Of a stretch of DNA of 64,000 bases, positions 23,334 through 36,189 are shown one piece after another. A program made the position numbers and the translations under genes. Origin of the DNA: Mycteria americana (Eukaryota > Chordata > Aves > Ciconiiformes > Ciconiidae); the NCBI RefSeq assembly GCF_035582795.1, contig NC_134373.1, positions 18,684,001 to 18,748,000 of the forward strand. Reading direction: 5' to 3'. The notes beneath the pieces were generated by a model. The model worked only from the letters and a program-made list of their open reading frames with translations, ran no database searches and was not told where the DNA came from. Within the stretch, counting starts at the first letter, position 1. Each line of letters begins with the position of its first letter.

Positions 23334-25270
23334 ATAATTTTTAAGGAATCCTTGCCTAGGTATTACTTAGTTAATTGCTTATATTATACATTAATGTGCA
23401 CCTGTGAATACTGAAATGCTCCTGCAGATGCTTAGGACAGTCTCGTAAATTTGCTAAGACTAATCATACAGTAATGCTACCAATATACTTAGTTGTCTTC
23501 AGGTTTGGGCCATGATCTTCAATATAGTGGTAATTTAATGAAATTTTATTTTAGGTGTGTGACAGTTTAACGTTTAAACCAATCCATGTTTAAAAAGTAC
23601 TCTTAAAAGTGTCTATTTCATTGTGCTCTCTGGGAGAAAGAAAGCACAATGGAAGGAAAACACATCTGTAGAAGCAGCTTAGTAAGGTCTTTCATAAATA
23701 TTCGAGTGTGCAGTTTTCAGCTGCTGGTTTGATTGCTAAAGGGTTAAGGTGAAATCTATGAAGTGCTCATTGGTGAAAACATTACAGACACAGAGTTTTC
23801 TTACAGATTCTTTATATTACGCTACAGATTCACACAGTGGACAATATATGCTAGCATGCAAGTACGAACATGACACTTCATTCGAAATCGGCACTCAGCA
23901 TGACTGTGTGCCTTATGCTATTTTGCCTGTCTGATTTTTATTTCTCTGAAATAAAAAATAAATAGTAAGATTCTGCCAAATCCAGAAATATTTCTTGACT
24001 GGGCCTGAATAAGAAGGACCTGAGAACAAGAGGTATATGGAGATGCTGGATTTAAAGAAGGCAACCTTTGAGGCATGTTTACTCACTGAGGAGATTTACG
24101 CCCTCTTCCTTTGCAGGGCAAAGTACTTATGTAATTTTATATGTATTTGCTGTTTTCTTGACCAATCCTGTTCTGTCATGTATTCACACTGGAAGGTGTA
24201 TGAGCTTCTTGCAAATATCCAAGGAGGTCTCATGCATCTATTTGTTCTTTCTGGTCCCAAATTCCCATTTGATTTATTTTCTGACACTCTTTCAATTAAC
24301 CCCTGGGATCTATGGAAGCTCTACTGCCAGTTTCAATGGGATTATAGCCCTCTATACTCCCCCTTTTACTGCTGGTAGAGTGGCACCGATGAGCTGCATA
24401 CTAGTTTTCTGCAGTGACATTTTCAACTTTCCCCATATTATTAGGGACATGACTGAGGATCTTAAAAATTATAATCCATCCTGAAGCTGTTTTGATCTTC
24501 AGAAAATGAGTACACATACAATGGGGGCTACTGTTTGTTCCTATCAGATATTTCTAGTATTTATTTTCCCGTAAGAATTTCTTGGCCCACTGGAACCAAG
24601 GGGAAAAGTCACTATTTTAGAGTTCCCAGAGATCTTCTTTTTTTTCTTCTGTGAGTGAAGGATATGATATGCACATGGAACGTGACTGCATGCAGGGTTC
24701 AAGGTGAATCACTCTGATGCAGAAAGACTGGCTCATGATTGGCATTAATATAAACACTTAATTACTAGTATTTAAATATTATGTTTTAAATGTGTTGCAG
24801 TGTGCAACTTGAGAAGTAAAGTAGATGAAAGTGTAAGACAACAGTTTAACAAATGATTTCAACCTGGAATGGCTCATTGTCACCAAAAAGTTGGCCTAGA
24901 CACCTGCATGAAGATCCAATTCACAGTCCTCTTCTGTAGACAAAACCCTGCTGGAGAAATTTTGGAGCTTGTCATTTGACATAGAATTATCCACAACTGA
25001 GTTCTCAATAGGGTACAGCAGGAATTTCTTTAGGAATTACTTATATAAAAACAATAAATGCGTATGAAATAGACCACATTATATAATGCCATGTATTTCT
25101 AAATGTCTTAAACACGTTACAGGCTGTTGCCATTGTTATGGATTTCTTACACAGCTAAAGACAAGACTGAAGTTAATGGGAATATTTAGTGTTAAAAGTG
25201 GAGACAGAAATTACAAAGTTTGAGTTGATTTACACAAGCATAAATGCAAAATGACCCCACTATCATTAAA
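23334..25270. other. Non-coding unique sequence
   Basis: No gene seen. Two overlapping + strand frames of 113 and 138 codons at 24037-24484 have no recognisable domain and are taken as chance. A 9-bp inverted repeat (CATTGTGCT / AGCACAATG) lies at 23619-23651, just after the repeat relic. Confidence 0.55.
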
Positions 25271-25320
25271 GGAATTGTGCTAGATTTACAGTAGTATAAA
25301 GAAGATAAGAAACTGGCCCA
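25271..25320. mobile_element. Short ancient repeat fragment
   Basis: 'tgctagatttacagtagtat' followed by 'gataagaaactggccca' resembles the 'gctggatttacaccagtgta ... gatcagaatctggccca' half of a palindromic ancient amniote repeat. The fragment is short and the assignment tentative. Confidence 0.4.
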
Positions 25321-27799
25321 GGGTAGGCACTTTAGCAATAAAATGCATCCATTTATAGGGTGAAAATGTACAGCAGTAAGACATATGAGGAAACTAGAGG
25401 GGATTCCGTCTGGCAGGGCCATGAATCGCTCTGGGAGAGCCTGCTGTCTAGGCTGGCTTTCACAACACCTGTTTCTGTAAAGAATTTTTAAAGCTCGAAC
25501 ACAAGTGTCACCTACCAAAAATTTCCCAAGGGGAGGAAGAAACAAAATGTGTAGTGGCCCAAGCTGTTCACTATATTGCTTAAACCACTGACATCCATGG
25601 TGTATATAGTCTATAGAACTATACCACCTTTTTAGTGTACAAGTGACAAAGAGTCCTTTTTTCTTATAATTTCTTTAAAATGAAGTTAATGGCAGTCTTG
25701 CTTGTTATTAGTTTTTGGTGGAGACTTTGTGCTCTTTCATCCTGTATAAAATTCTTTAGAGACAATTTAAAACCTCAGAAAAAGTGCTATCATAGTGACG
25801 GTACAAAGAGTTGTTACGTAGTAAGCCCTTGATCTTTATTTGACATCACTGCTGGTCCTAGCCTGTGCCTGTGATCTTGAAGTCTCATGCACATGGGAGA
25901 ATTGTAAGCTTATGGAAAAATGAAAACATTTTTCATGGAGATCAGAGACAGATTCTGATTCTAAGATCTTGAAAAATATCCACCTCTCCCTTACTACTAT
26001 GGATTTAATTTTAAATGATTGTCTTTCTACAGAGATAAATGAAAGTACTGGTAAGAAGAACAGTAATACAGTAGTCTGGCTGGCACTCCACTATTGTTCC
26101 GGTAGGTACAACCATCCGGAGCAGACACTTCCAGGATTGATAGCAAACTTCAGTCGTTCAATACGGCTGGCAATACCAGTCCATCTTTAGTGAAGGGCAC
26201 TATTAATAGCCAGGTAAAAGCATTTGTGTATTAGAAGATTCCAGTTATGGTCATATTGTGTCAGGAAGATGTCAGTGTTCTATCTCGTCTTGCTACTAAT
26301 GATTGCTAAAATAGTACTTACAGTATAATAGATGAGGAGGGATGGATTACAAAGTTATAAATCAATCAAAGTTTTTTGTGATACATTTATATGCTTTTGT
26401 GGCTTGTTAAATCATCAAAACCCTCAGATTGATTTTTACTTTAACAATCAATCCTCTCTACGTTTTTTAACATGCAGTCAAGAGTTAAATTTTTGTAACT
26501 ATAAATATTGAGAACACTATTATGACACTAGCAGGAAGATTTATTACATTCTGATGGCAGAGCTGAAAGGATGTATATACTATACCACTGAAGTGTCAAG
26601 ATGCAAAGGTTGATTAGTCAGAAAGAGTTTGTTTTACACAGAGGAAACTGATCTATATGTTCATCAGCTGATATGCAGCAGGAATTCATCTGCACAAATG
26701 TTTATACTCACAGACGGCTGATATCAGCCCGCTCATAGGATAACGTTTGAGTTTGTATTGGGAACGCTTACAACATTATCTGTGATGAAGCTACGGCAGT
26801 ACACAGGTAACTGTCACATCGAAGGCTGTACAGCTACTCAAATATTCATCATGGCTTCTGATAAGAAGTAAATGACCCTCAAAGATTCAGGCTTTCTGTC
26901 CACACATTTACCCAAAAGGTGAGATTCCAAACTAGGAAGTTTTTAAGGGAAAGAGAGCAATTAAGTCTCTGGGTGTAATCAGCTACTAGCTTTTAGGTTT
27001 ACAGGCAACTTTTGTATTTGAATGCCATCCAGTAAGTATATAAAAATTTGGCAGTCAAGCTTTTGACAGAAGTTTTGCAATTGAGACATATGTAGACCAG
27101 GAACAAGACTAAATCTACCAGGCACATCCTGTGCAATTAATACAGCTTCCAAAAAGAACACATTTTAATTAGGCATCTATCAGTTTACTGTGAAAACTGG
27201 TTTGTGCAATATTTAGAAAGCACAGCATTGTACACAAAAAGTTATACCAGTTCACTGAACTTTGGCTGAGGAAGGAGATTCTGAAAAGTTGGAGGCTGCA
27301 AATCATTAGTGGGGGCGTTCTTTGGTAGCTTATACAAGCATCCTAGGTAGCTCTACATGATGTTTCCATCATTGGCACCATCTAAGCCATGCCGAATCTT
27401 GCACTTAAGTGGAATGTCTTCAGTGCAGCTGTATGTGGTTGGTAAAGTGCAGCAGCAATCTGAGTTGAGATACACATCAGGTGTGTTGCGTTAAGTGACT
27501 CTGCACAAGTATGGCCCATTGCAATTTTGCTGTGAATGTCCTAGTTAATCCACTTTTGCTTTAGTTAACCTGGTTTACTCCTCAAGTGGAACAGGCAAGT
27601 AGCATATGTATGTCCAGTTTGTAAGTGCTAAGCTAACTCTATTATTTGCAGTTGTCTGCACATATCTTTCATCTTAAACCATTTTGATTAGAAAAAAAAC
27701 TTGTGTTAACAGAACACTTACTAAAAGGATTAAAAATAGGCTAATGACAGATACCAAAATATATTTGTGTGTAGGGAGAGATTAATTTGGTAAATTTAT
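25321..27799. other. Non-coding unique sequence
   Basis: AT-rich with no recognised gene or transposon. Confidence 0.6.
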
Positions 27800-28680
27800 T
27801 TCCAGTGAAGCTCCCCAGGGATCTAGGCTTGTTTTGATACTAATATTTTTGTCAAAAAAGCTAGACAATTCTGAAAAGCATTAGTTGCTAAAGTCTGTAG
27901 ATAAGACAAACATTAGGGAGTTAGCAACAATAAAGAAAAAGCACAATTGTTAAATGGATATCAGTGATTTGGTCACAGACCAATTATCATGTTATTTCCA
28001 AATGCACATTAGTATCACTATAGATACTATAATATAGATACTTCCTATAAATATAGCAAGATATGCTATACCTAGAAGTTAAGAACGTAAGCAGTAATTC
28101 TGTCTTAGATGAACGTAATACCTGATGAATATTCAGTTCAATATGAGCTGTCAATGCTGTAGCTAAAAGAGGCAAAGGGTTCCTTGGCTGTATGAAAAGA
28201 AAAGTATCTGTAGAAGTAAAGAAGTACAAACAATATTGGCAAGATCACTAATAAGACTGTGTTGTTTTCTGGAGACTACCCTTTGAGAGGTAGATGTGGA
28301 AGCAAGAGAGTTCAAATGCAAGCCATGAAAATGATGCAGGTGCTAGAGAACAAGCCTTATTCTTCCAAGAAAGAAGCAAGGAGTTCTACTTACACAGCTT
28401 CTTAAAGATAAGGTCAAGAAGCACACAGATACCCTTCCATGGGAAAAAAACATGATAATTGGGCTTTTCTGTCCTGCTGACAAAGCATAACAAGATCGAA
28501 TGGCTGGAAGCTGTGAGAGTAATTAGATGCAGGAACTGCTTGCCAGGTGAGGTGGAGGACTCACCATTACTTAGATTTTTAAGGAAGGAAGATTAGATCG
28601 TCTTTAAAAAAAAAAGAAAAAAGCTGTAATCCAGCTTCAATGAGAAATTCTAATACCTGTGTGTTTATAGGGACAGGATT
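27800..28680 (+). mobile_element. Ancient decayed CR1 relic, ORF2 to 3' tail
   Basis: On the + strand the order of landmarks fits an old CR1 LINE. The degenerate PQGSxLG block comes first ('ctccccagggatctaggctt' at about 27811), followed by 'aatatttttgtcaa' (NIFI) and a wrecked FADD-type segment at about 27888-27915. Next is the C-terminal RT region near 28320-28400. Then come 'cataacaagatcgaatggct', 'gtgaggtggaggactcacca' and 'cttagatttttaaggaagga', corresponding to the [19 protein letters not shown] end. The tail at 28622-28680 resembles the 3' UTR of the same ancient family as 63446-63590. Frames are thoroughly destroyed. Family assignment is from recalled consensus structure. Confidence 0.7.
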
Positions 28681-31600
28681 GTGGGGATAGCAGTGAAAGT
28701 GGATTGCTGGATGTTTCCAGTTACCTTTTCTGTCCTTGGAGTTTGTAAATCTGAGTTCCTCCTTTTGCGGGTTGTAGCAAGAACTGAGATGCTTGCATTG
28801 CTCTCTCTGAAATGCTTTTGCATTGTTTTGTGACACAGCCAGCTCTGCACTAAGACAATGGTTAATTAATGGTTAATTAATTAAGACAAGAGTAATCAAG
28901 CTTCAGAGCTTCAGCCAGTCAAGAAGGAATTTCCCCAAACATCCAAGTAAGTATATAGATCCACGGATTTTGGTTTTTTGCAGCTTCTTCTAAAGGAGAA
29001 GAAGCTGACCATAACTAGACATGGGACACTAGATAGTGTGGGCCAGTGTTCTGAGTTGTACAGAGAAACCTCTTAGATGTGCCTGACTTGTCTTGCTCAC
29101 GTACTTGTGTTAGACTGACTGCTGTCTGGGAGGGAATACACCTGCAACCCAGATGGGGAAGGCCCTCAATAGTGAAGGCTAGAGTTCATTTGCTGAGATC
29201 ACTTGGGCATATCTCACCTCATCAGTTTCCTGCCTCTGTTGAAGTTTTGCCTATTGGACTCTTATTTGTGCTCCTCTACCTTCTGCCTCAGCAAGTAATT
29301 TAATACCCCAATGGGGCCAAGTATTTTGGTTTAACTAGAAATTTTGGGAATCGATGTGGGCCATCGGAATGAAACTTAATGGTTTCTGATTAACAGATGG
29401 TGAGCTGGAAGCATCTAATAATTCTTTCTGACTTTGAACTATAAAATTTTGAAATATACAATTTAATGACTTTTATTTAGGGCTCTCTGCTTAACAGGGT
29501 TGGCGTTGTGGTTCCATTTTCTCTTTAGGTTGTCTTTAAAGACATTTTTACAACTCTAGTGATTATTATTGTGCCACTAAATATCTCTCTGAAAAATCTT
29601 ACATTCTTCTCCTGGAAACTGTCAGCACTGTTTTTACTTGGTGAGAAGTGTCAGTAAAGACAGATGGCAAAGCTTCTCCTAGTCAGAATGAACTGCAGGT
29701 TGTGCTCAAGGAAACTGAGAGGAAGGGGTGTTGGTACACACACGCTACAGCAACATAATACCCTGTCCCAAGGAAAAGTTCCTTTGGTCATTGTTATGTC
29801 ATCAGTATGTGAAATACAAAGGGGTCCAGAGTAGCTTCATCGCTACATTTTCTAGTTTTATTGGGAAAGGAGTTCAAAACATATAGTTTGAAGCATGAAG
29901 ATTGTACTGCTTAATCAGAGCTTCATGGGAGCACTGGTTCCTAACATACGTGTGATATATGCTAGTGTGCTCCATTTACTTTATTAACTTGTAGAGAGGT
30001 TTACAGTTTAACCAGTATTAGTGATGAACCTGGAACTACAATGCACTGAGTTTCTTTAACAAATGCAACAAATGACATGGTCACGTTCAGCTTAGCTCAG
30101 AAAACCAAAGGTGTTTTAGAGCAGGCAAAGCATAATTCTGGTGACTGTTGAACTATTCAGTCTGCTGAAGTATAGGGTCCAGCAACATTCAAACACAGAT
30201 GACATCTGAAGTTCCCTTGCCCTTTATTTCCTTTTAACTTTGCATTATGAACAAGACTTCACGATAGCTAATGGTAATCCTTTGTTACAGATTTTTAAAA
30301 AGGATGCTTTTTTAAACACAAAGATGGAGGAAAAGAGTGGGTGTTGTATGCAGTACAGTTTCCATGTTTATTAGAAAGGTAAAGACAGTGAAAGAAACAC
30401 TAAGAAATTCAGGCATTTTTCACTAAGCTATTACTCTCAGGTATGAAATGGGCCAGCTGTTATAAACTGGTCCCGTTTCTCTATAACATACTGATCTGAT
30501 TTAATACCAAAAACACAGTTTGAGGACAAACAGTTCATTCTGCCCAACCTTCTGAAACTCATCTTCAGATGCTTTTGGTGACTATTTACCATAATGTATT
30601 CTTTTTGCACTACAATTTGTAGGTTGAATATGATCTTATCTTCCTCGCTATACGCATGTGAACAAGGCTAGTTGTGCAGAACAGTGTTATCTGTTACTCT
30701 TTGCATTTTCTTATTTGCAAAGTTACACTTTTTATTCTCAGCTAAAAAATGTGCTAACCATTTATTATAAACAGAAACGTGATTGCATTTACTAGACATA
30801 TGACAAGCATAAAAAGTAGAGTAAAAATTTTTTTAAATGATACACAGACAGATATGTTTAAAGTTTTCTTTGAATACATTATGAGTACTTAATAAATTAG
30901 TGAAAATGCAAATCAATTTTGCAAAGGATTTGCAAGGAGGAAAAGATCTACATTTGTCATGTTTCCCGTAAAGTAATGTGACCAATGGTAGCTCTAAAAT
31001 ACTTGTCAAGAAAAATCTCCTATTTAGTTGTAGCCCCAAAACCTGAGCCCCACAGTCATCTCAAAAACCTGAGGCCCAGATTTAGTTTTTGAGGAAAATG
31101 AGTTTTGATTTAGTTTTTAGTTATTGAGGAAAATCCTAGCAATTAATGTGAAATTAAACTACTACATTGGATGGTCTTGCTTGCTTGTCCAGCCATTAAA
31201 TTAACTCTTTAAATGCATTTCTGGTTTTGATTTTTGTTTTGGTAAGGGTGTCTGAATTCTTATTGGTGTTAAAAATCAAAGACACAAAAAGAATAATGGG
31301 CTGCTTAGGATAAGGCATTTTATCACTGACATTTTCTAAGATTAGAATAGGCTTTTCAAACAAAAATAGGAACTGAAAAAATAAACACTGGATTATTTTT
31401 GTTGTTCTCTGCCTCTGTATCGCTGCAATAAACTTCAGCTATAATGCAGATGTTTCATTCTGTACACATACTTCATAGAAAAACAGTAAGACTTCTGGTC
31501 AGCAAACAAGATAGGCTTTCCTGAAATGCTTCTCCTTTTCCACTGCTTCCTTGTGTTTTATTGATAAAATATTTTGCAACTTCCTGACCGTGTAATGAAG

Positions 31601-32820
31601 TTGATTTAAAAAAAAATTGATGTACAGAGGAAAAGAAAGCATCACATAAAAGGGATCAACTAAAAATAAAGCAAACTACTGCGGCTAGCTGAATGACATT
31701 TTGGGTTAACTCAGAATTCTATTTTTCATTCTTTTTTTGGCTAATACCCATGAAAATTTACTTTTACTTTTACCTGGACTTTCTCTCTTTTCTCACCTTT
31801 ATGTTTTTAGCCCCAGACTCCCAATAAGAATGCACTGTTTTCCAGCTCTTGTACTTTTGTTTAGGCCAAGATCTTCAGCCGGATCTTTCTGTGTTTTGCC
31901 CCAGGCATTTGTCCCACTTTCCTTTGACAGAAGAATAGAAAACCACATTTGTAGTATTCCTAAATTAATTATACTTTTCCAGGCTTAAAATACTGTGACA
32001 GATCAACAAAACAGTAGCAGAAAACTAATTCCTTCAAAAAATATGAAAAAAGGAAGTTGTGTAAGATGGTGTAATTAATCTTGCAATAAAAATAATTGTT
32101 TACAGTTAAAATTAATGTAACATGCATTCCTCAGCAGATAATAAATTATGGGTTTTCTCATTAGCATTTGAATTGATTTCCTCTAATTTCTGAGGAACAC
32201 ATGAGCATGTGACTAGATTAAGTTTAATTGGACTACAGCTGGCGCTGATTGTGTGTGGATAGGGTGGGGGTTTCTGACTGATTTGGCATCTTCCTGCATT
32301 GTGTTTCATTGTCTGTTTCTTCCTGTTCAGCTTTTTCTGTACAGGTTATAAGGCACTGTGAGAAATACTAGAGAATTAAAGTGGAAAAGGACCCTCTGAT
32401 TTGTGAACACAGAAAAATATATGTGAAGTATTTATAGAAGGTCTGTAGTGTCAGCTAGCGAGCAGGCTGAAAGCGAGACAAACATTCATACTTTAGAGCC
32501 AAACTGCTATGCAGTATAGCATGCAGATGATACAGACATTATCAGAAGAGCGTTTGTGAATCTTACTACATCAGTGTAAGGCACTGCTGAGTAGCCGTCT
32601 CTGCTTCCTCACTAGCTGAATGTCACTGCTGTCACAGGAGAAAGTTGGCCAAGATCTGTATTGTGTTCCAGAGCTCCGTTTAGTGTTTTAACTGAAACCG
32701 TGAACTGGAGCAGCTGGGGCAGGAGTACACATTCTTTCTTACTAACTCTCGTTGCACAGGCAGTAAGCTGTGTCAGATGATGAGATTTTAAAATTTTGCT
32801 GCTAGCGTTACTGGAGTCCT
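28681..32820. other. Non-coding unique sequence
   Basis: No gene seen. A perfect tandem pair of the 11-mer GGTTAATTAAT sits at 28860-28881, embedding two TTAATTAA palindromes. Other open frames (for example 29079-29303) show no domain. Confidence 0.55.
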
Positions 32821-33445
32821 TCTATCAGCCTAGCTAGCCCAGATTTCTTCCTCCAACAGTGGCCGCTAATAGCTGCCTACGGAAGGGCATGAGATTAGGT
32901 CAAACATATAGTGATAATCCCCTCTCTGTTCTTCTAGTCTTCATTGATGGATGGCTCTAGGATTTCATGAAGCAAAGGCGATATCTTTGTGTTTAATAGT
33001 CCTGGATGGATTTTTCTTTCATGAAAATATCTAACATCTTTTAAAATTCACGTTGAATCTTCAGCGTTCCCAGCATCCTGCATCTAATTTTGTTAGTATA
33101 ACTGTGCATTGATTGAACTATTTTCATTTGATACTGTCTAATTCTTGTATTAGAAAAGACCTTTCAGCTTCTTCATGCAACTTCTGATTTTTATAGTCAG
33201 GATCATGTCTTCTCAGAGGTAGGGCTTTAAGCTAGAGTCCTGCTCTATTTAATCATTTCTGTGTAGAAGTCACTCCAAGTCCCAATTGTCTTTGCTGCCC
33301 TTTTCTTTCTATTTTCAAATTCTGCTACAACTTTTTGAGCTAGAGAAACCAAAGCTGTATTCAGTACTCAAGAGTAGCCTATTCTGGATTCATACAGTGA
33401 CATAATGATGTTTTCTGCTTTTTTCTCTCTTCCTTTTTGAAGACT
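32821..33445 (-). mobile_element. Ancient CR1 relic, 3' UTR and ORF2 end
   Basis: Read on the + strand, this is the reverse complement of the terminal part of an old CR1 family known across sauropsids. It shows, in order, 'agctagcccagatttcttcc' and 'caacagtggcc', then 'cattgatggatggctc', then 'catgaaaatatctaacatct', 'ttcccagcatcctgca' and 'taattcttgtattagaaaag'. After these come 'ctttgctgcccttttctttc', 'attcagtactcaagagta' and 'cagtgacataatgatgtttt'. These correspond to the 3' UTR (about 32821-33020) and to the antisense of the RT C-terminal domain. All frames are broken. The succession of about ten landmarks in the right order makes the call firm despite high divergence. Confidence 0.8.
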
Positions 33446-33599
33446 GTAGATTCATAGGGAGTACCATGCTATTCAGTGTGACTGGGGATGTCTGAAACAG
33501 GACTACTAAATATAGAAAGGTACAGAGGGCTACCTGTTGAAAAGAGCGTCATGCAAGTAGTGGATAATTTAGACACTGTGCTTCTTGTCTTCTACTAAG

Positions 33600-33790
33600 A
33601 TGTTTCACGTACTAAAAAAGGAAACAGTTTAAAGAATCTGTAGATGACAAAACAAATTCAGTGGAGGAAGTACTGAACTTGGGGCATATGGTGAGGTTAT
33701 TAATGGGAAAGAAAAGGCCACAAGGTATAATGAAAAGGCAGATGCTAACAGGGAGCAATTTAATAAGAAATGCAGATAGAGAGCCAGACT
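33600..33790 (+). mobile_element. Possible small CR1 RT remnant
   Basis: 'aatctgtagatgacaaaaca' at about 33634-33653 would read like a degenerate FADDTK motif, and 'ggagcaatttaataagaaat' further on resembles the MxFNxxK region. It would be on the opposite strand to the relic just to its left. The evidence is thin and could be coincidence. Confidence 0.25.
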
Positions 33791-36189
33791 CACTCACAGT
33801 GTAATTCAATTTAGGTCAGCATTTGAGGAAACATATGAAGAATGAATTTGGTTCATGCTGTATAATCTCGGGTTTGATGCTCTCCATCATCTTTTGTCTT
33901 CCAAGTGATTTCCATCACAGCTAGAGATGGAAAACAATGTTTACTGTCGGTTCATGCTGTATTTGAAACAAGTAACACATGTGAGGGGAAGTAGAGAGAA
34001 TGTTTTACAAATAAAATTTAAATAAAAATATTTTCACTAATAGGTTTCTCGGATAGCTTTCTAGAACTGTTTTTCAAATGTGCACTGAGAAGGCAGACAA
34101 AAATATTTTAAGAATCAGTGGTGGACTAAGAGACTTTATATTCATGCCATTTCTTTAGACCTTTCTTCCTAAGCAAGGAAATCCGTAGATAGATTGAACC
34201 TGATTAGAATGGGGAGAAAACGGAAAAAGACAATATAGGAGGTTAACCTTTCCCAAAAAATGAAGAAAAGAACAAAGAAAGAGTGAAAGATGTCTAGCTT
34301 TTGCTTGCATTTGGATTGAGGAGTTGCCTACTGCATGAGTTGCCCCATTTACTCAGCTCTTTCTTTTACATATACATTGCAGAGCATAATTGGAAATGTA
34401 GCCCTTGCAACTTATGAAATATTTGGTGCTGTCTAGTGGATATTTTTGGCAGAAATAAGACCATATACAAAATTATCTGTTCTGCCTACTTTCTCCCTTT
34501 TTTTCTGGAAGGTTGATATTAGCTTTTGAAACATGATCTTAAAAATGTCCAAGACATTTGCCTGATACATGTATGAAATAAAAAAAAAAAACCCAACAAC
34601 AAACAAACAAACAAAAAGAAACAATTTTCCCTTCTTGGGATAAATGTACTATGCAGAATTAATTCCCCCTTGTGAGAGTTTGGCCAGTAATAATACTATT
34701 GCTTTGAGAAACATATAATGGCTTCTTAAACCTCTGTGAACACTGAGGAATGTAGTTTTAAGTTTCATCTGAAAAATTACAACTCCAGCAGTACATTGTG
34801 TGTTAGCACCATGCTGAGACATCGGCTTACCACTACTTTGAAAAAAGAATACCCCCTTTTCAGGGGCTGACACTGACCCTTCCAGATGGGTTTTTCATGG
34901 AGTATTTTCTGCCAAATACTGTTCAGACATTTGCTAGGTATTAGAGGTTTGTGAGATTTAGGAAGGTTAGAACCTTAGATATTCTGGCTACAGACCAATT
35001 TCAGGCTATCTGTTTCTTGGGTCCAGAGCTGTTAAAGTAACATCTTGTAATAGGGAAAAAATCTCAATATCAAACTTTGCATTTCTTAGTTAAACGTAGA
35101 TGTAATTCTCTATTTAATTATATGTATCAGTGTATTTATGTAAATAATTATTTCTATGACAGTATTGCCTAGAAATTGATGTCATAGACCTGGTCCTTAC
35201 TGTGTTCAGATCTTACAGACAGAAAACTCCAGCTTGCATCTAGTGTTTTGAAAGTATTTTTTGAACACTGTGGGTGTGGGGTTTCCTGTGCGTGCCAAGG
35301 AAGACAAGATTACCAGGCTAGTGATCAGCTAGCAGTGGGATGCCCTTTTTAGAAGCAAGGCAAGATTCAAAATAGGGAAGTAAGCAGCAGTGATGCTTTT
35401 GCAGTGCTTTCCAGAAAAAGCCAACCGCTGGTACCATGCCTGCAGTAAAAATAATATGTTCCTTACTGTTTCACTTAAACATGAAAAATAATTATGCCAA
35501 CCTTAAAAATAAAACAGAACACTAGAAGAAGTAGTTGAGAAAAAAGGAACAAGAGCAGTTGATTGCAAGTCTGATCAGACCTGTTCTGCATCGTGGCTTT
35601 CTACTTTTTTTGTGCCACTCTTGTCCCATCTCCAGCTGTGAGCAAAAAAAATTCCTTACTGTAAAGTACAAACGTCCATCTTATATTTAAGCATTAATTT
35701 GGAGAGATGCTATGAAGTGCCCAGCTTTTCAATGTTATTAAAAAAGCATTGCAGGTTTCTAGGGAACCTTCTGCAATCAAGGACTCTTATAGCCTCCAAC
35801 TCTCACCAAATTTTTTTCTTCTGTGCTCAATTTATATGCCTATATCCTTTCAAATTTGAAGATTTTAGCTAGCCTCCACTAGACTCTTGCTCCAGTGACA
35901 CCCTCTGATCAAAGTATATAGTACAATTGGACTGCAGCAAAATGCACTGTGTACCATCTCTAATTGGTTGGGCTGTCAGTACAGGATTTTAGCCTGCCCA
36001 GAACTTTCAATCTTCCGTGCTTTATGTGCATTAAATCTTTCACCATCTACAAAATGCCTTCCCTCCCCCCCTTACTTTGTGCTGTAGGAGAGCTATAGTC
36101 CATAACCTTTGTTTTCAGTTTTATCATAAATTGAAATACACGCACACTTAAATTTTCCTAATAAATAAAGTGCTATGTTGTTCTAAAGC
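33791..36189. other. Non-coding unique sequence with A-rich runs
   Basis: No gene seen. A poly(A) run at 34580-34591 is followed by a CAA/AAAC-rich tract to about 34617. Confidence 0.6.

Noticed and set aside
24037..24484. Overlapping 113- and 138-codon + strand frames
   Set aside because: Hydrophobic composition reflects T-rich DNA; no domain, and two overlapping frames argue for chance.
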